Notes: generated by a model from the sequence alone, not told the origin. Counted from the stretch's first letter, positions 9,234-18,410 are shown. The stretch: 64,000 nucleotides of DNA from Sphingomonas sp. NFR15 (GCF_900103265.1 NZ_FMWX01000004.1:124001-188000); one strand, 5' to 3'. Numbers and translations: made by a program.

Positions 9234-11711
9234 ATGAGATATGAGCTGCTCGCGGCCTCCGCAATGGCGTTGACGGCCGCGGTGCCCGCTCGCGCGGCGG
9301 ACGATGCGGCGCGAAGCGGCGACGACATCGTCGTCACCGCGACCAAGCGCGACGAAACGCTCCGCGAGGTGCCCGTCTCGGTCGCGGTGACGTCCGCCGA
9401 GACGATCGCGCGCGCGCACATCGTCGATCTGATCGACCTGCAATCGGTGGTGCCGTCGCTGAAAGTTCAGCAATTCAACGCGGTGGGACAGACCAACTTC
9501 CTGATCCGCGGCTTTGGCAACGGCAACGGCAATGACGGAATCGAAAGCTCGGTCGGCGTGTTCGTCGACGGCGTATACCGCACGCGCACCTCGGCGGCGA
9601 TCGACGATCTGCCCGAAGTCGAGCGGATCGAGGTGCTGCGTGGGCCGCAATCGACGCTGTTCGGCAAGAACGTGTCGGCGGGCGCGATCAGCATCGTCAC
9701 CCGACGGCCCGATTTCGGCTGGGGCGGCAAGGCCGAACTGAGCGTTGGCAATTACGGGTTGATGCAGGGCAAGGCGAGTCTCAACGCGCCGCTCGGCCGA
9801 ACGGCGGCGATCCGCCTGTCGGGTGCGGTCGATGAGCGTGACGGCTACATTCGCGGCGTCACGACGGGGCAGGACATCAACGACCGCCACCGCGTCTCGG
9901 TGCGTGGCGACCTGCTGTGGCAACCCACGGCGGATTTCGCGCTGCGCGTGATCGGCGACTACAACCGCATCGCCGAACTGTGCTGCGGCGTCACATCGGT
10001 GCGCAACGGCCCGGCGACCCAGGTGATCGGCGCCCCCGCGCCATCCGGCCTCGGCAAGCCGATCAGCGACGCGAGCGACATTTTCGCCCGCACCTCCGCC
10101 AGCAACTCCGATCCGACCAACCGGCTGATCGGGAGGGGCGTCTCGGCGCAGGCCGATTACACCCTGGGGTTCGCCAAGCTCACCGCGATCACGGCGTATC
10201 GCGACCAGATCAACCAGTCGCGGCAGGATGTCGACTTCACCGGCGCCGACATCGTCACCAACGCGGCCGCCAACCATATCAAGACCTTCACGCAGGAACT
10301 CCGCCTCGCCTCGAACGGCACCGGGCGGCTGCGATGGCTGATCGGCGGCTTCTATCAGGACGAGCATGTCGATACCGGGCGCGACATCCGCTTCGGCCGC
10401 GACGCGCGCGCCTTCGCCGATGCGCTGTCGGGCGGCGCGGTCGGGCAACTCGAAACGCTGCAATCGCTCGTGAACCCGGCGATCATGCCGGGCCGGACCT
10501 ATTTCCAGCCGGGTCAGGGGATTTCCGACCGCTACACGCTCGCCCAGCGCGCGTTCTCGCTGTTCGCCGACGCGGACTTCAAGCTGACCGGGCGGCTGAA
10601 GATCGGCGGCGGCATATCGTATATGAACGATCGCAAGGCGGCGCGATCGTTCGTCACGTTGCAAGACCCGTTCTCGGCGCTCGATCTCGGCAATGTCCGC
10701 GAACTCGCGCTGCTGCCGCTCGCGATCCTCAACCCCGCCGCCCCCGCCGGCGCGACGATCCCGGTGAGCCTGTTCAGCCCGCTCACCGCGCTGCAATTCT
10801 TCTACGCCAACGCGCCCGGCCATGCGCCGGTGAATTTCCCCAACGCGCGCGAAAGCGGCGTGCTGCGCGGCGACCAGGTGACCTATTCGGCGCGGCTGGC
10901 GTATGATCTAGGGCCGGTGAACACCTACGTCACCTACGCGACCGGCTGGAAGGCGGGCGCGATCAACCTTTCGTCCGACAGCCGGCCGCCCGACCAGGCG
11001 GGCATCGGCCGCACGGCGGCGCCCGAGAACGTCACCTTGTACGAAGCGGGAGTGAAAGCGGCGTTCCGTGGCGGCTATGCCAACCTCGCGGTGTTCAAGC
11101 AGACCATCAAGGGCTTCCAGTCGAACATCTTCAAGGGGTTCGGCTATGCGCTCGTCAACGCGGGCCAGGAATCGGTCAAGGGGTTCGAGTTCGACGCGGC
11201 TTATGCGCCGGTGAAGATGCTGTCGCTGGCCGGATCGGTCACCTATCTCGATGCGAACTACGATTCCTTCACCGGCGCGGCCTGCGTCCGGTATGATCCG
11301 GTGCGCTGCCCGATCGACCCGAGCACCGGCCTAACCCCGCTCTTCCGCGACCTGACCGGCCAGCGGCCGGCCGGCATCGCCGAGTGGAGCGCCTCCGGCT
11401 CGGCGACGCTGTCGCACGATCTCGCACCCGGCATCGGCGGTTATCTGCGCGCCGAATATGATTACATGAGCCCGACCTATCAGACCGAAAGCTCGCCGCC
11501 CGACGTGGCGACCTGGGGCTATCACATCCTCAACGCCAGCCTCGGCGTGACGCTCGCCGCCGCCAAGCTGGAAGTGATGCTGTGGGCGCGCAACCTGACC
11601 GACGACCGCGCGATCGTCAGCACCTTCCCCACCGTCGCGCAGGACGGCAGCTACAGCGGCTATGTCCAGCAGCCGCGCACCTATGGCGCGACGGTCCGCA
11701 AGGCGTTCTGA
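9234..11711 (+). CDS. TonB-dependent outer-membrane receptor
   Basis: 825 aa. Signal peptide (MRYELLAASAMALTAAVPARAA), then a TonB-box-like DDIVVTATKRDE, a plug domain (NFLIRGFGNG, VFVDGVYRTR, VERIEVLRGPQSTLFGKN, GAISIVTRRP) and a 22-strand-type barrel ending in phenylalanine, the BAM recognition residue. The ligand cannot be read from sequence; the gene stands alone, divergent from folE. A TTGACG hexamer at 9138-9143 in the 226-bp upstream gap could be a -35 element. Another cysteine pair (ELCCGV) lies in the barrel N-terminal part. Confidence 0.92.
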   Translation: MRYELLAASAMALTAAVPARAADDAARSGDDIVVTATKRDETLREVPVSVAVTSAETIARAHIVDLIDLQSVVPSLKVQQFNAVGQTNFLIRGFGNGNGNDGIESSVGVFVDGVYRTRTSAAIDDLPEVERIEVLRGPQSTLFGKNVSAGAISIVTRRPDFGWGGKAELSVGNYGLMQGKASLNAPLGRTAAIRLSGAVDERDGYIRGVTTGQDINDRHRVSVRGDLLWQPTADFALRVIGDYNRIAELCCGVTSVRNGPATQVIGAPAPSGLGKPISDASDIFARTSASNSDPTNRLIGRGVSAQADYTLGFAKLTAITAYRDQINQSRQDVDFTGADIVTNAAANHIKTFTQELRLASNGTGRLRWLIGGFYQDEHVDTGRDIRFGRDARAFADALSGGAVGQLETLQSLVNPAIMPGRTYFQPGQGISDRYTLAQRAFSLFADADFKLTGRLKIGGGISYMNDRKAARSFVTLQDPFSALDLGNVRELALLPLAILNPAAPAGATIPVSLFSPLTALQFFYANAPGHAPVNFPNARESGVLRGDQVTYSARLAYDLGPVNTYVTYATGWKAGAINLSSDSRPPDQAGIGRTAAPENVTLYEAGVKAAFRGGYANLAVFKQTIKGFQSNIFKGFGYALVNAGQESVKGFEFDAAYAPVKMLSLAGSVTYLDANYDSFTGAACVRYDPVRCPIDPSTGLTPLFRDLTGQRPAGIAEWSASGSATLSHDLAPGIGGYLRAEYDYMSPTYQTESSPPDVATWGYHILNASLGVTLAAAKLEVMLWARNLTDDRAIVSTFPTVAQDGSYSGYVQQPRTYGATVRKAF

Positions 11712-11924
11712 GCCGGAACGCTCAACATCCCGGTTACGATCAGCATTTGCATCTGTGTGGAACCGCCAGTATCGAGCGCGCCCCGGCCCGCTTACGAAAC
11801 GAACGGGCTATTTGCCGCTCGGGCAAGGTGACAACGGAGGAAAGGCGGCGCAGACACGGCGCCGCGTTGATCGTAGCGTAACACCGATGTCGGCCCGAAC
11901 GACACACAGCAGGAAGGACACATA

Positions 11925-12203
11925 ATGGCAAAAACCCCGACCGCCGCAGCCGCGCCCAAGACCGGCGGCATCCACGCCCCGATCCAGCCGTCGGAGGATC
12001 TCGCCGCGATCGTCGGCAACGACCGTCTGCCGCGCAGCGAAGTCATCAAGAAGGTTTGGGACTACATCAAGGCGAACAACCTTCAAAACCCTGAAAACAA
12101 GCGTGAAATCGTCGCGGACGAGAAGCTGAAGAAGATCTTCGGCAAAGACAAGGTGACGATGTTCGAAATGAACAAGCACCTCGCGGGCCACATGAAGGCC
12201 TGA
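11925..12203 (+). CDS. SWIB/MDM2-domain protein
   Basis: 92 aa, with AGGAAGGA upstream of the ATG. A low-complexity Lys/Ala/Pro N-terminus (about 20 residues) precedes one SWIB domain: P-x-x-DLAAIVGNDRLPRSEVIKKVWDYIKANNLQ, then KLKKIFGKDKVTMFEMNKHL. SWIB domains occur in eukaryotic chromatin remodellers and in chlamydial and proteobacterial proteins, where the function is unsettled; a DNA- or topoisomerase-linked role has been proposed. It is followed by a terminator-like hairpin, so it is probably monocistronic. Confidence 0.9.
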   Translation: MAKTPTAAAAPKTGGIHAPIQPSEDLAAIVGNDRLPRSEVIKKVWDYIKANNLQNPENKREIVADEKLKKIFGKDKVTMFEMNKHLAGHMKA

Positions 12204-12213
12204 ACGGTCTTGC

Positions 12214-12238
12214 GGGCGCCGGCGACACGTCGGCGCCC
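12214..12238 (+). terminator. terminator-like hairpin after the SWIB gene
   Basis: GGGCGCCGGCG (12214-12224) and CGTCGGCGCCC (12228-12238) form an 11-bp stem with a 3-base loop and one G-T pair, 10 bases after the stop codon. There is no T-tract, which weakens an intrinsic-terminator reading. Confidence 0.45.
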
Positions 12239-12326
12239 CGCGCCTCCCGGCGGGTTCCGACCGATTCGGAACTATGATCCAGCAATGTTCGTTTGGCGCC
12301 TCGGATTTCACAACCGAGAGGTCGTC

Positions 12327-12965
12327 ATGAAACGCTCCAACCTTATCGCCACGACGGTGGGTGCCACCGCATTGATGTTCGTCGGCTCGCCGGTGCTCGC
12401 GCAGGGCAAGGCGGATCGCGCGCGGGCCGCCATCGCCGAAGCGCACGGGAAGATCGACGCGGCCAACAAGATCGGCGTGGCCGGCGACGCGCCGCGGCTT
12501 CAGGCGGAGGCGCAGGCCGCGCTGCGCAACGCCGAGGAGGAACTCGCGCGCGGCAAGAAGGACGAGGCCATCGCCGACGCGCTCCACGCCTCGGAACTCG
12601 CCGATACCGCGCTCGGCGCGGCACAGCAGGCGCGCAACGCACAGGCGAGCGCGCAGCAGGCCGACGCCGAGACCGCCGCGGCTCAGGCACAACAGCAGGC
12701 GCAGGTCGCCAACCAGCGCGCTCAGGTGGCGGAGCAGCAGGCCGCGGCGGCTGCCGCCGATGCCGCCGCCGCGCGCGCCGCCCCGCCCGTGATCGTCGCG
12801 GCGCCGACTCCCACGCCGACCACGACCATCACCACCGAGACCACCAAGCAACAGGCATCGGCCGCGCCGGTGGTGCATCGCCGTGTCGTCCGCAAGTCGA
12901 CCGCGCCGAAAGCCCGCACGGTCGAGAAGACGACCACCAGCGTCACCACCTCGCAGCAGCAGTGA
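12327..12965 (+). CDS. exported Ala/Gln-rich coiled-coil protein of unknown function
   Basis: 212 aa from ATG 12327, which gives a signal peptide (MKRSNLIATTVGATALMFVGSPVLAQ). The mature protein has helical repeats rich in Ala, Glu and Gln (about residues 26-155), resembling DUF4398-like periplasmic helical proteins, then a Pro/Thr linker and a Thr/Lys/Gln-rich tail ending TTSQQQ. No catalytic motif. I do not recognise a specific family. Codon use matches the neighbours. Probably a periplasmic or envelope structural protein; this is inference from composition only. Confidence 0.7.
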   Translation: MKRSNLIATTVGATALMFVGSPVLAQGKADRARAAIAEAHGKIDAANKIGVAGDAPRLQAEAQAALRNAEEELARGKKDEAIADALHASELADTALGAAQQARNAQASAQQADAETAAAQAQQQAQVANQRAQVAEQQAAAAAADAAAARAAPPVIVAAPTPTPTTTITTETTKQQASAAPVVHRRVVRKSTAPKARTVEKTTTSVTTSQQQ

Positions 12966-12972
12966 CAGGGCA

Positions 12973-12996
12973 CGGGCGCCGGTGACCCGGCGCCCG
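12973..12996 (+). terminator. terminator-like hairpin
   Basis: CGGGCGCCGG (12973-12982) and CCGGCGCCCG (12987-12996) form a perfect 10-bp stem with a 4-base loop, 7 bases after the preceding stop and 25 bases from the 3' end of the convergent tRNA-Arg. No T-tract. Confidence 0.45.
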
Positions 12997-13020
12997 ACTA
13001 CCATTTCGACCATTGAAGAA

Positions 13021-13097
13021 TGGTGGTCCCGGAGGGACTCGAACCCCCGACGCCCACATTAGGAATGTGGCGCTCTATCCTGCTGAGCTACGGAACC
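13021..13097 (-). tRNA. tRNA-Arg (anticodon CCT)
   Basis: 77 nt with encoded CCA (TGG at 13021-13023 on the plus strand). Acceptor stem GGTTCCG pairs with CGGGACC; the D-arm has GCTCAGCAGGATAGAGC; the anticodon stem CCACA/TGTGG encloses TTCCTAA, so the anticodon is CCT, reading AGG; the T-arm has GGGGGTTCGAGTCCCTC. Reads the rare arginine codon AGG in this high-GC genome. Confidence 0.95.
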
Positions 13098-13142
13098 AGT
13101 CGATCACCCTGTACCGGCAGGAGCGGCCGCGCTCAAGCGGTG

Positions 13143-13589
13143 TCAGTTCACCACGTCGGGCGGTAGGACCGGCAGGGGCAAGGGCGCGACGGGCACGCCC
13201 TCCTCGATCAACGATTTGGCCTCGGCGAGCGTGGTCTGGCCGTGAATCGGGCCGGCTGGCAGATCGCCGGCATGCATTGCGCGGGCGCGCTCCGGAAAGG
13301 CGGTGCCGACCCATTCCGACTTCTCGAGCACCCTGGCCTGCGCCTCGGCCAACGCCTTCATCGCCGCCTTGATCGCGGCAGGCGTCGGCGTCTCGTCAGG
13401 CTTGGCGACGGCGCGGCTGTTGCCCTTGGGGGCTACGTTGGGGGCCATCACCGCCTTTGCGATCCCGGCATCGCCGCACACCGGGCATGACAGCAGACCA
13501 CGCGCGCGCTGATCCTCATAGGCGTCGCTCGATCCGAACCACGCTTCGAAAACGTGCGAGCGTGCACAGCGCAGATCGAACACGATCAT
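13143..13589 (-). CDS. DUF1178 family protein
   Basis: 148 aa. The start at ATG 13589 gives MIVFDLRCARSHVFEAWFGS, the family N-terminus; a longer frame extends upstream but lies inside the nitrilase gene. C8, H12 and the pair C35-P-V-C38 look like a small zinc ribbon, followed by the A-P-N-V-A region and a conserved C-terminal half with RARAMHAGDLP and EAKSLIEEGVPVAPLP. Function unknown; in alphaproteobacteria it follows the nitrilase and glutaredoxin genes, as here (4-bp overlap). Confidence 0.88.
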   Translation of the reverse strand: MIVFDLRCARSHVFEAWFGSSDAYEDQRARGLLSCPVCGDAGIAKAVMAPNVAPKGNSRAVAKPDETPTPAAIKAAMKALAEAQARVLEKSEWVGTAFPERARAMHAGDLPAGPIHGQTTLAEAKSLIEEGVPVAPLPLPVLPPDVVN

Positions 13590-14407
13590 GCCGAGACCAC
13601 GCCCGGTATCGCCCGGCGGTGCGCGAGGACGGGCACGCGCGCGCGCACGTCGGCGACGCGTGCCGGGTCGATCTCCGCGAACCCGAGGCCGGCCTCCTCG
13701 CCCATGTCGAGCAGCACCGTTCCCCACGGATCGACAACGAGCGAATGGCCATAGGTGGCGCGCCCGTCCTCATGCGTGCCGGTCTGCGCTGCGGAAATCA
13801 CATAGGCCGCGGATTCGATCGCGCGGGCGCGTTGCAGGATGTGCCAGTGCGCGGCGCCGGTGGGGCGGGTGAAGGCGGCGGGAATCGCCAGCACGGTTGC
13901 CCCGGCATCGCTCAACGCGCGGAACAGATCGGCGAAGCGCAAGTCGTAACAGATCGCGAGGCCGAGCTGGCCGGCCGGCGTACCGACCACCACCGCGCCT
14001 TCGCCCGGCGCGTAGGACGCAGACTCGCGCCAACTCTCACCGCTCGGCAGATCGACGTCGAACAGGTGCAGCTTGTCGTAACGGGCGCGGATCTCACCCT
14101 GCTCGTCGATCACGAAGGCGCGGTTGGCGAGCCGCCCGTCGTCTCCATGCACCGCGAGCGAGCCGAGATGTACCCAAAGCTTGTGCTCGCGCGCCGCCGC
14201 GCGTGTGGCGGCGAGCACGCCATCGTCGCCCTCGGCGCTCAGGTGCGGCTGCGCGCGCGCGCGGTTCTGATCGACCAGCCCGGACATTTCGGGCGTGAAC
14301 AGCATCGCCGCGCCGCCCGCCGCAGCCTCCGCCACGGCATCGACGATGGTGCGCGCATTCGCCTGCGGGTCGATCCCGCTGGTCATCTGGAGCAACGCGA
14401 CCTTCAT
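13586..14407 (-). CDS. carbon-nitrogen hydrolase (Nit/omega-amidase-like)
   Basis: 273 aa from ATG 14407. The nitrilase-superfamily triad is E40 (TPEMSG), K112 (RYDKLHLFDVD) and C153 (AICYDLRFADLFRAL). The YDKLHLFDVDLP and CYDLRFPELF-type motifs place it with the Nit1/Nit2 group (deaminated glutathione amidase or omega-amidase). A glutathione-repair role fits the adjacent glutaredoxin gene, with which it overlaps by 4 bp. Substrate not proven. Confidence 0.9.
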   Translation of the reverse strand: MKVALLQMTSGIDPQANARTIVDAVAEAAAGGAAMLFTPEMSGLVDQNRARAQPHLSAEGDDGVLAATRAAAREHKLWVHLGSLAVHGDDGRLANRAFVIDEQGEIRARYDKLHLFDVDLPSGESWRESASYAPGEGAVVVGTPAGQLGLAICYDLRFADLFRALSDAGATVLAIPAAFTRPTGAAHWHILQRARAIESAAYVISAAQTGTHEDGRATYGHSLVVDPWGTVLLDMGEEAGLGFAEIDPARVADVRARVPVLAHRRAIPGVVSA

Positions 14408-14661
14408 GCCGCGAGCAGTTCGTCCAACTTGCCCGCACGATCGAGCGCGGCGAGATCGTCCGACCCACCGACGTGCGTGTCGCCGATGAAGATCTGCGGC
14501 ACGGTCGACCGGCCGTTGGCGCGATCGAGCATTTCGGCGCGCCTGGGGCCGCCCATCGTGATGTCGAACTCCTCGACCTCGGCGCCTTTCGACGCGAGCA
14601 GCCGCAGCGCGCGCGTGCAATAGGGGCAGAACGCTTTGGTGTAGATTTGTGTCTTGGCCAT
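14404..14661 (-). CDS. grxC: glutaredoxin 3
   Basis: 85 aa from ATG 14661, standard GrxC length. The dithiol active site is C12-P-Y-C15, the glutathione-binding T-V-P-x-I-F-I segment (STVPQIFIGDTHVGG) follows, then the GGSDDLAALD helix. It reduces protein disulfides and glutathione mixed disulfides in the cytoplasm. It overlaps the nitrilase gene by 4 bp and follows comF after 31 bp. Confidence 0.95.
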   Translation of the reverse strand: MAKTQIYTKAFCPYCTRALRLLASKGAEVEEFDITMGGPRRAEMLDRANGRSTVPQIFIGDTHVGGSDDLAALDRAGKLDELLAA

Positions 14662-14692
14662 CGCCCGAACGTGTGCAGTCGCCCCGCGCTTG

Positions 14693-15418
14693 TCAATCAC
14701 TCGCCGCCGAATCGAGCACGCGGGCCCAGCACAGGATCGCGACCGAGCGTGCCCCGGCGGCGAGCAAGGTGTCGGTACAGGCATCGGTGGTGGCGCCGCT
14801 GGTGTAGATGTCATCGACCAGCACGATCGCCTTGTCCGCCACGCGCGCGCGCGGCGACACCGCGAACGCGCCCTTCACCGCACGCTCCCGCGCGGTGACG
14901 CCGAGGCCGCGCAACATCGGCGTCGCGCGGGTTCGACGCAGCACCAGCGGATCGGTGGCGACCCCGCTCGCGCGTGCGACCGACGCGGCGATCAGCGCGG
15001 CCTGGTTGAACCCGCGCGACCACAGCCGCCAGCGGTGGAGCGGCACCGGCAGAATCAGGTCCGCGCCCGGTGGCATCAGCCGCGCCATCTGCCGCCCGAC
15101 CGTTTCGGCGAAGGCGATCCGCCCGCCATATTTAAGCCGCAGCGCGACCGTGCGCGCGATGTCGCCATAGGCCACCGCCGCGAACACGCCCGCGTGCCGG
15201 GGCGGCTGCGCGCGGCAATCGGCGCACTGATCCGAGATGCCCGCATGTTCGAACGGCATCTGGCAGGTCGCACACCACGGCGGCGCGAGAAAGCGCAGCG
15301 CACCCCAGCATGTCGCGCAAAAGCGATGATCCGCTCCCGTCACCGCCGCACATCCCGGGCAGCGCGGCGGCAGCGCGAGACCGGCGACGAACTTCAAGGG
15401 CGCGGCGAGCGGCGACAC
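14693..15418 (-). CDS. ComF-family phosphoribosyltransferase-like protein
   Basis: About 241 aa from GTG 15418 (start uncertain; GTG 15445 is an alternative and no ATG fits). A Cys-rich zinc-binding N-terminus (PPRCPGC, HRFCATCW, CATCQMPF, CADCRAQPP) precedes the PRTase fold with LPVPLHRWRLWSRGFNQA and the PRPP loop VLVDDIYTSGAT. ComF proteins support DNA uptake in competent bacteria, with the biochemical activity undefined. It heads the comF-grxC-nitrilase-DUF1178 cluster and is divergent from a methyltransferase with only 42 bp between starts. Confidence 0.87.
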   Translation of the reverse strand: MSPLAAPLKFVAGLALPPRCPGCAAVTGADHRFCATCWGALRFLAPPWCATCQMPFEHAGISDQCADCRAQPPRHAGVFAAVAYGDIARTVALRLKYGGRIAFAETVGRQMARLMPPGADLILPVPLHRWRLWSRGFNQAALIAASVARASGVATDPLVLRRTRATPMLRGLGVTARERAVKGAFAVSPRARVADKAIVLVDDIYTSGATTDACTDTLLAAGARSVAILCWARVLDSAASD

Positions 15419-15460
15419 ACCCCCTTGTCGCTGGCGCGGCGACACGGCACAAGCCGCCGC

Positions 15461-16300
15461 GTGAGCGTTCCCGACATCTTCGACCGCGCCGCCCGGCGCC
15501 GCTACCGCGACCGCGCCGCCGCCGATTTCGCAGGGTATGACTTTCTGCGCGCGGCGATGCTCGACGGTATCCAGGAGCGGCTCGACAGCGTGAAGCGCAC
15601 GTTCGCCGACGTGCTCGATCTCGGCTGTTTCGATGGCGGCTTCGTGCCCCCGCCGGGCGCCCGGATCGTGCGCTGCGACGCCGGGCCGGCCTTCGCGGCC
15701 AGGGCGGGCGGGATCGTCGCCGAGGAAGACCATCTGCCCTTCCCCGAATCGCACTTCGATCTGATCGTCTCGGCGGGTGTGCTCGACAGCGTCAACGATC
15801 TGCCGGGCGCGCTGATTCAGGCGCGGCGGGCGCTTCGCCCCGACGGGCTGTTCCTCGCCGCCTTCGTCGGCGGGGGGTCGCTCGCGAGCCTGCGTGCGGC
15901 CTTACGCGTCGCGGAGGGCGATCGCCCGGCGGCGCGGCTCCACCCGCAGATCGACGTGCGTTCGGCGGGCGACCTGCTGATGCGCGCCGGCTTCGCCCTG
16001 CCCGTCGCCGACAGTGAACCGCTCAAGGTACGCTATGGCGATCTCGGCGGATTGGTGCGCGATCTGCGCGGCATGGGCGCCACCAACGCGCTGAACGGCC
16101 GCCGCCCGCTGCGCCGCGACACGCTGGCGCGCGCCTATCAGGCGTTCGCCGACCTTGCCGACGCCGAGGGGCGCGTGCCCGAGCGGTTCGAGATCATCTT
16201 CATGACCGGCTGGGCGCCCTCGCCCGATCAGCCGAAACCGGCGCGTCGCGGCAGCGCGACCTCCTCGCTGGCGGCGGCGCTGAAGCCGCCGCAAGGCTGA
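15461..16300 (+). CDS. SAM-dependent methyltransferase-fold protein (NDUFAF5/BioC-like)
   Basis: 279 aa from GTG 15461. The class I SAM site is visible as VLDLGCFDGGF, an acidic LPFPESHFDLIVSAGVLDSV post-II region and an R-R-A-L-R-P-D-G-L-F loop. The start PDIFDRAARRRYRDRAA and the end RFEIIFMTGWAPSPDQPKP match alphaproteobacterial relatives of NDUFAF5 (complex I assembly, arginine hydroxylation) rather than true BioC. There is no biotin gene nearby. Exact reaction not deducible. Confidence 0.83.
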   Translation: MSVPDIFDRAARRRYRDRAAADFAGYDFLRAAMLDGIQERLDSVKRTFADVLDLGCFDGGFVPPPGARIVRCDAGPAFAARAGGIVAEEDHLPFPESHFDLIVSAGVLDSVNDLPGALIQARRALRPDGLFLAAFVGGGSLASLRAALRVAEGDRPAARLHPQIDVRSAGDLLMRAGFALPVADSEPLKVRYGDLGGLVRDLRGMGATNALNGRRPLRRDTLARAYQAFADLADAEGRVPERFEIIFMTGWAPSPDQPKPARRGSATSSLAAALKPPQG

Positions 16301-16405
16301 TGCCGCCTTTTCGCCCACGCCCGGCGCGTGCGGGAAAGATGGTAACGAAGTCTTAAACCATTTCCGATTACCGGGAGACCGGGGGGTGCCGGATATGGTG
16401 CCTGT

Positions 16406-16963
16406 ATGCGAGTTGTATTTCGCCTGTTGGCTTTTCCCGCCGCGCTGTTCGCGGCCGTTCCGCTTCATGCGGGTTCGCTCCTCAACTATGTCGGGGAGTG
16501 CGTGCCGTTCGCGCGCGCCGCGTCCGGCATCCAGATCTACGGCGACGCCTGGACCTGGTGGGACAAGGCGGCCGGTCACTATCGGCGCGGCGATGTTCCC
16601 CGCGTCGGCTCGGTCGTCGTCTTCTCGCGCACCTCGCGGCTGCCATACGGCCATGTCGCGGTCATCAGCCGGATCGTCGACCCCCGTGTCGTGATGGTGA
16701 CGCATGCCAATTGGTCGCGCCAGAACGGCGAGCGCGGCCATGCCGAGCAGGACGTGACGCTCACCGACGTGTCGCCGCGCAACGACTGGAGCGAGGTTCG
16801 CGTCTGGTATCGCGACATGGTCGGGCTGGGCGGGACGACCTACCCGATCTCGGGCTTCATCTATTCGACGCCGATCGACGGCGCACCGCCCCCGCGCCCG
16901 GCGCCCGAACTGACCGGCCGTGACCCGGATTATGTCGGCGCGCTGATCGACGCCTATCGGTAA
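16406..16963 (+). CDS. secreted CHAP-domain amidohydrolase/peptidase
   Basis: 185 aa. N-terminal signal peptide (MRVVFRLLAFPAALFAAVPLHAG), then a CHAP domain: catalytic C32 in GECVPFARA, H83 in YGHVAVISRI, and a downstream polar residue near HANWSRQNG. CHAP enzymes cut amide bonds in peptidoglycan stem or cross-link peptides. A short Pro-rich C-terminus follows. The gene is alone, with 60 bp to the next gene. Likely a periplasmic or extracellular cell-wall hydrolase. Confidence 0.85.
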   Translation: MRVVFRLLAFPAALFAAVPLHAGSLLNYVGECVPFARAASGIQIYGDAWTWWDKAAGHYRRGDVPRVGSVVVFSRTSRLPYGHVAVISRIVDPRVVMVTHANWSRQNGERGHAEQDVTLTDVSPRNDWSEVRVWYRDMVGLGGTTYPISGFIYSTPIDGAPPPRPAPELTGRDPDYVGALIDAYR

Positions 16964-17024
16964 GCGGCGCGTTAACCAGCGCGCAACGCCGCGAGGCTAG
17001 ATCGGCCGCCGACAAGGGGGCTTG

Positions 17025-18410
17025 ATGACCGAACGGCGCATAACCGGCTTGCTTTGCGGGATCATGCTGCTCGGTCTCGGCTTGCGGGTCGCGTCGGCGC
17101 GTGGCGGGCTGTGGCTCGACGAGGCGTGGTCGGCCGAACTGGCACGCGAGGTCGGCACGCCGCTCGGCGTGTTCCTCAGCATCAATCACGACAACAATCA
17201 CCATGTCAATTCGCTGTGGATGCAGTTCGTCGGTTTCGGCGCGCCGCCGATGCTGCAACGCGCGCTGTCGATCGCCGCCGGCACGATCGCGATCGCCGTC
17301 GCGGCCATGATCTTGCGCCCGCGCGGCACGACGACCGCGCTGATCGCGGCATCGCTGTTCGCCGTCTCGCCGATGATGGTGACGATGGGATCGGAGGCGC
17401 GCGGGTATGCGCCGATGTCGCTGGCGTTCCTGAGCGCGATCCTGCTGGTGGCGCGCTGGTTGCCCGAGCAGCGCGGCGAACGTGTTCGGTTGCGGCTCGC
17501 CTTGTGCTTCGCGCTCGGCACGCTGTCGCAGATGACGATGGTGTTCGGCTGTGTCGCGCTGATCGGCTGGGTGTTCTTCGCGCTTGCCAAGCGCATGGCG
17601 CCGCTCGCCGCGGCGGGGCGGACGCTCCGGCTGTTCACGCCAGCGTTGCTGTCGCTCGCCGCGGTGCTGGGGCTGATCTTCGGCGCCGCTCATGCCAGCG
17701 CGACCGGTTTCCAGTTCGGCGCCTACGAGCCGTTCGACATCATGTTGTTCCTGCACGCTGTCATCGAAATGCTCGGCTATACGATCGGTTGGCCGGTCGT
17801 ATCGCTGTGGCTGATCCCTGCCGTGCTGACCCTGGTCTTGCTCGCGCAGGGTGGTGGCGCCACGCACCGCGCATTCTACCGGCTCGCGATCGTCGCCTTC
17901 CCGGTCACGTTGGCGGTGCTGCACGCCGGCAACCCCGGCCACCCGCGCTATTACCTGGTCGCCGCGATCGGCCTGTTGCTGCTGCTGGCCGAATTGATCG
18001 GCTCGGCGATCGGTCGCGCCGGCTGGCGGCGCGCGTTCGCGGTGGCCGCGCTCGCCGCGATCCTTACCGGTGGCGCGTGGCGGGATGCCGATCTGATCCG
18101 CAACCAGCGCGGCGATCCCGATCCGGCGATCGCGGCGATGCGCGCACGCGCGCCCGGCGGGAGCGCGGTTCTGCTCGACCGTTCGACCGGCTTCGCGATG
18201 CTCGCGGCGGCGGCGGCGCATGCACGCTACCCGCTGACGATCGTGCGGGCCGGATGCGCGCCAGCGCGCTTCCTGTTCCTGGACCGCTTCAAAGGCGAGG
18301 ACTTCCCCCGCACTCCGGTGCGATGCGGGGCGGATTGGCGCCCCATCGCTGGCGCCCATGCGCACGGCCTGTCAGGAACGCACTGGACCTTGTACGTTCG
18401 CCGACGCTAG
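17025..18410 (+). CDS. GT-C type polytopic membrane glycosyltransferase
   Basis: 461 aa from ATG 17025 (AAGGGGG upstream; a TTG lies directly in front). Many hydrophobic segments. After the first helix comes GGLWLDEAWSAEL, the acidic catalytic loop seen in PMT/ArnT/GT39-83 enzymes that use polyprenyl-phosphate sugars, then NHDNNHHVNSLWMQF, another loop typical of this class. A short non-membrane C-terminus follows. Donor and acceptor are unknown, and no lipid A or cell-wall gene is adjacent. Confidence 0.78.
   Translation: MTERRITGLLCGIMLLGLGLRVASARGGLWLDEAWSAELAREVGTPLGVFLSINHDNNHHVNSLWMQFVGFGAPPMLQRALSIAAGTIAIAVAAMILRPRGTTTALIAASLFAVSPMMVTMGSEARGYAPMSLAFLSAILLVARWLPEQRGERVRLRLALCFALGTLSQMTMVFGCVALIGWVFFALAKRMAPLAAAGRTLRLFTPALLSLAAVLGLIFGAAHASATGFQFGAYEPFDIMLFLHAVIEMLGYTIGWPVVSLWLIPAVLTLVLLAQGGGATHRAFYRLAIVAFPVTLAVLHAGNPGHPRYYLVAAIGLLLLLAELIGSAIGRAGWRRAFAVAALAAILTGGAWRDADLIRNQRGDPDPAIAAMRARAPGGSAVLLDRSTGFAMLAAAAAHARYPLTIVRAGCAPARFLFLDRFKGEDFPRTPVRCGADWRPIAGAHAHGLSGTHWTLYVRRR

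Noticed and set aside
13021..13097. tRNA-Arg as an attachment site for an integrated element
   Set aside because: No integrase, no direct repeat of the tRNA 3' end and no shift in base composition was seen on either side.
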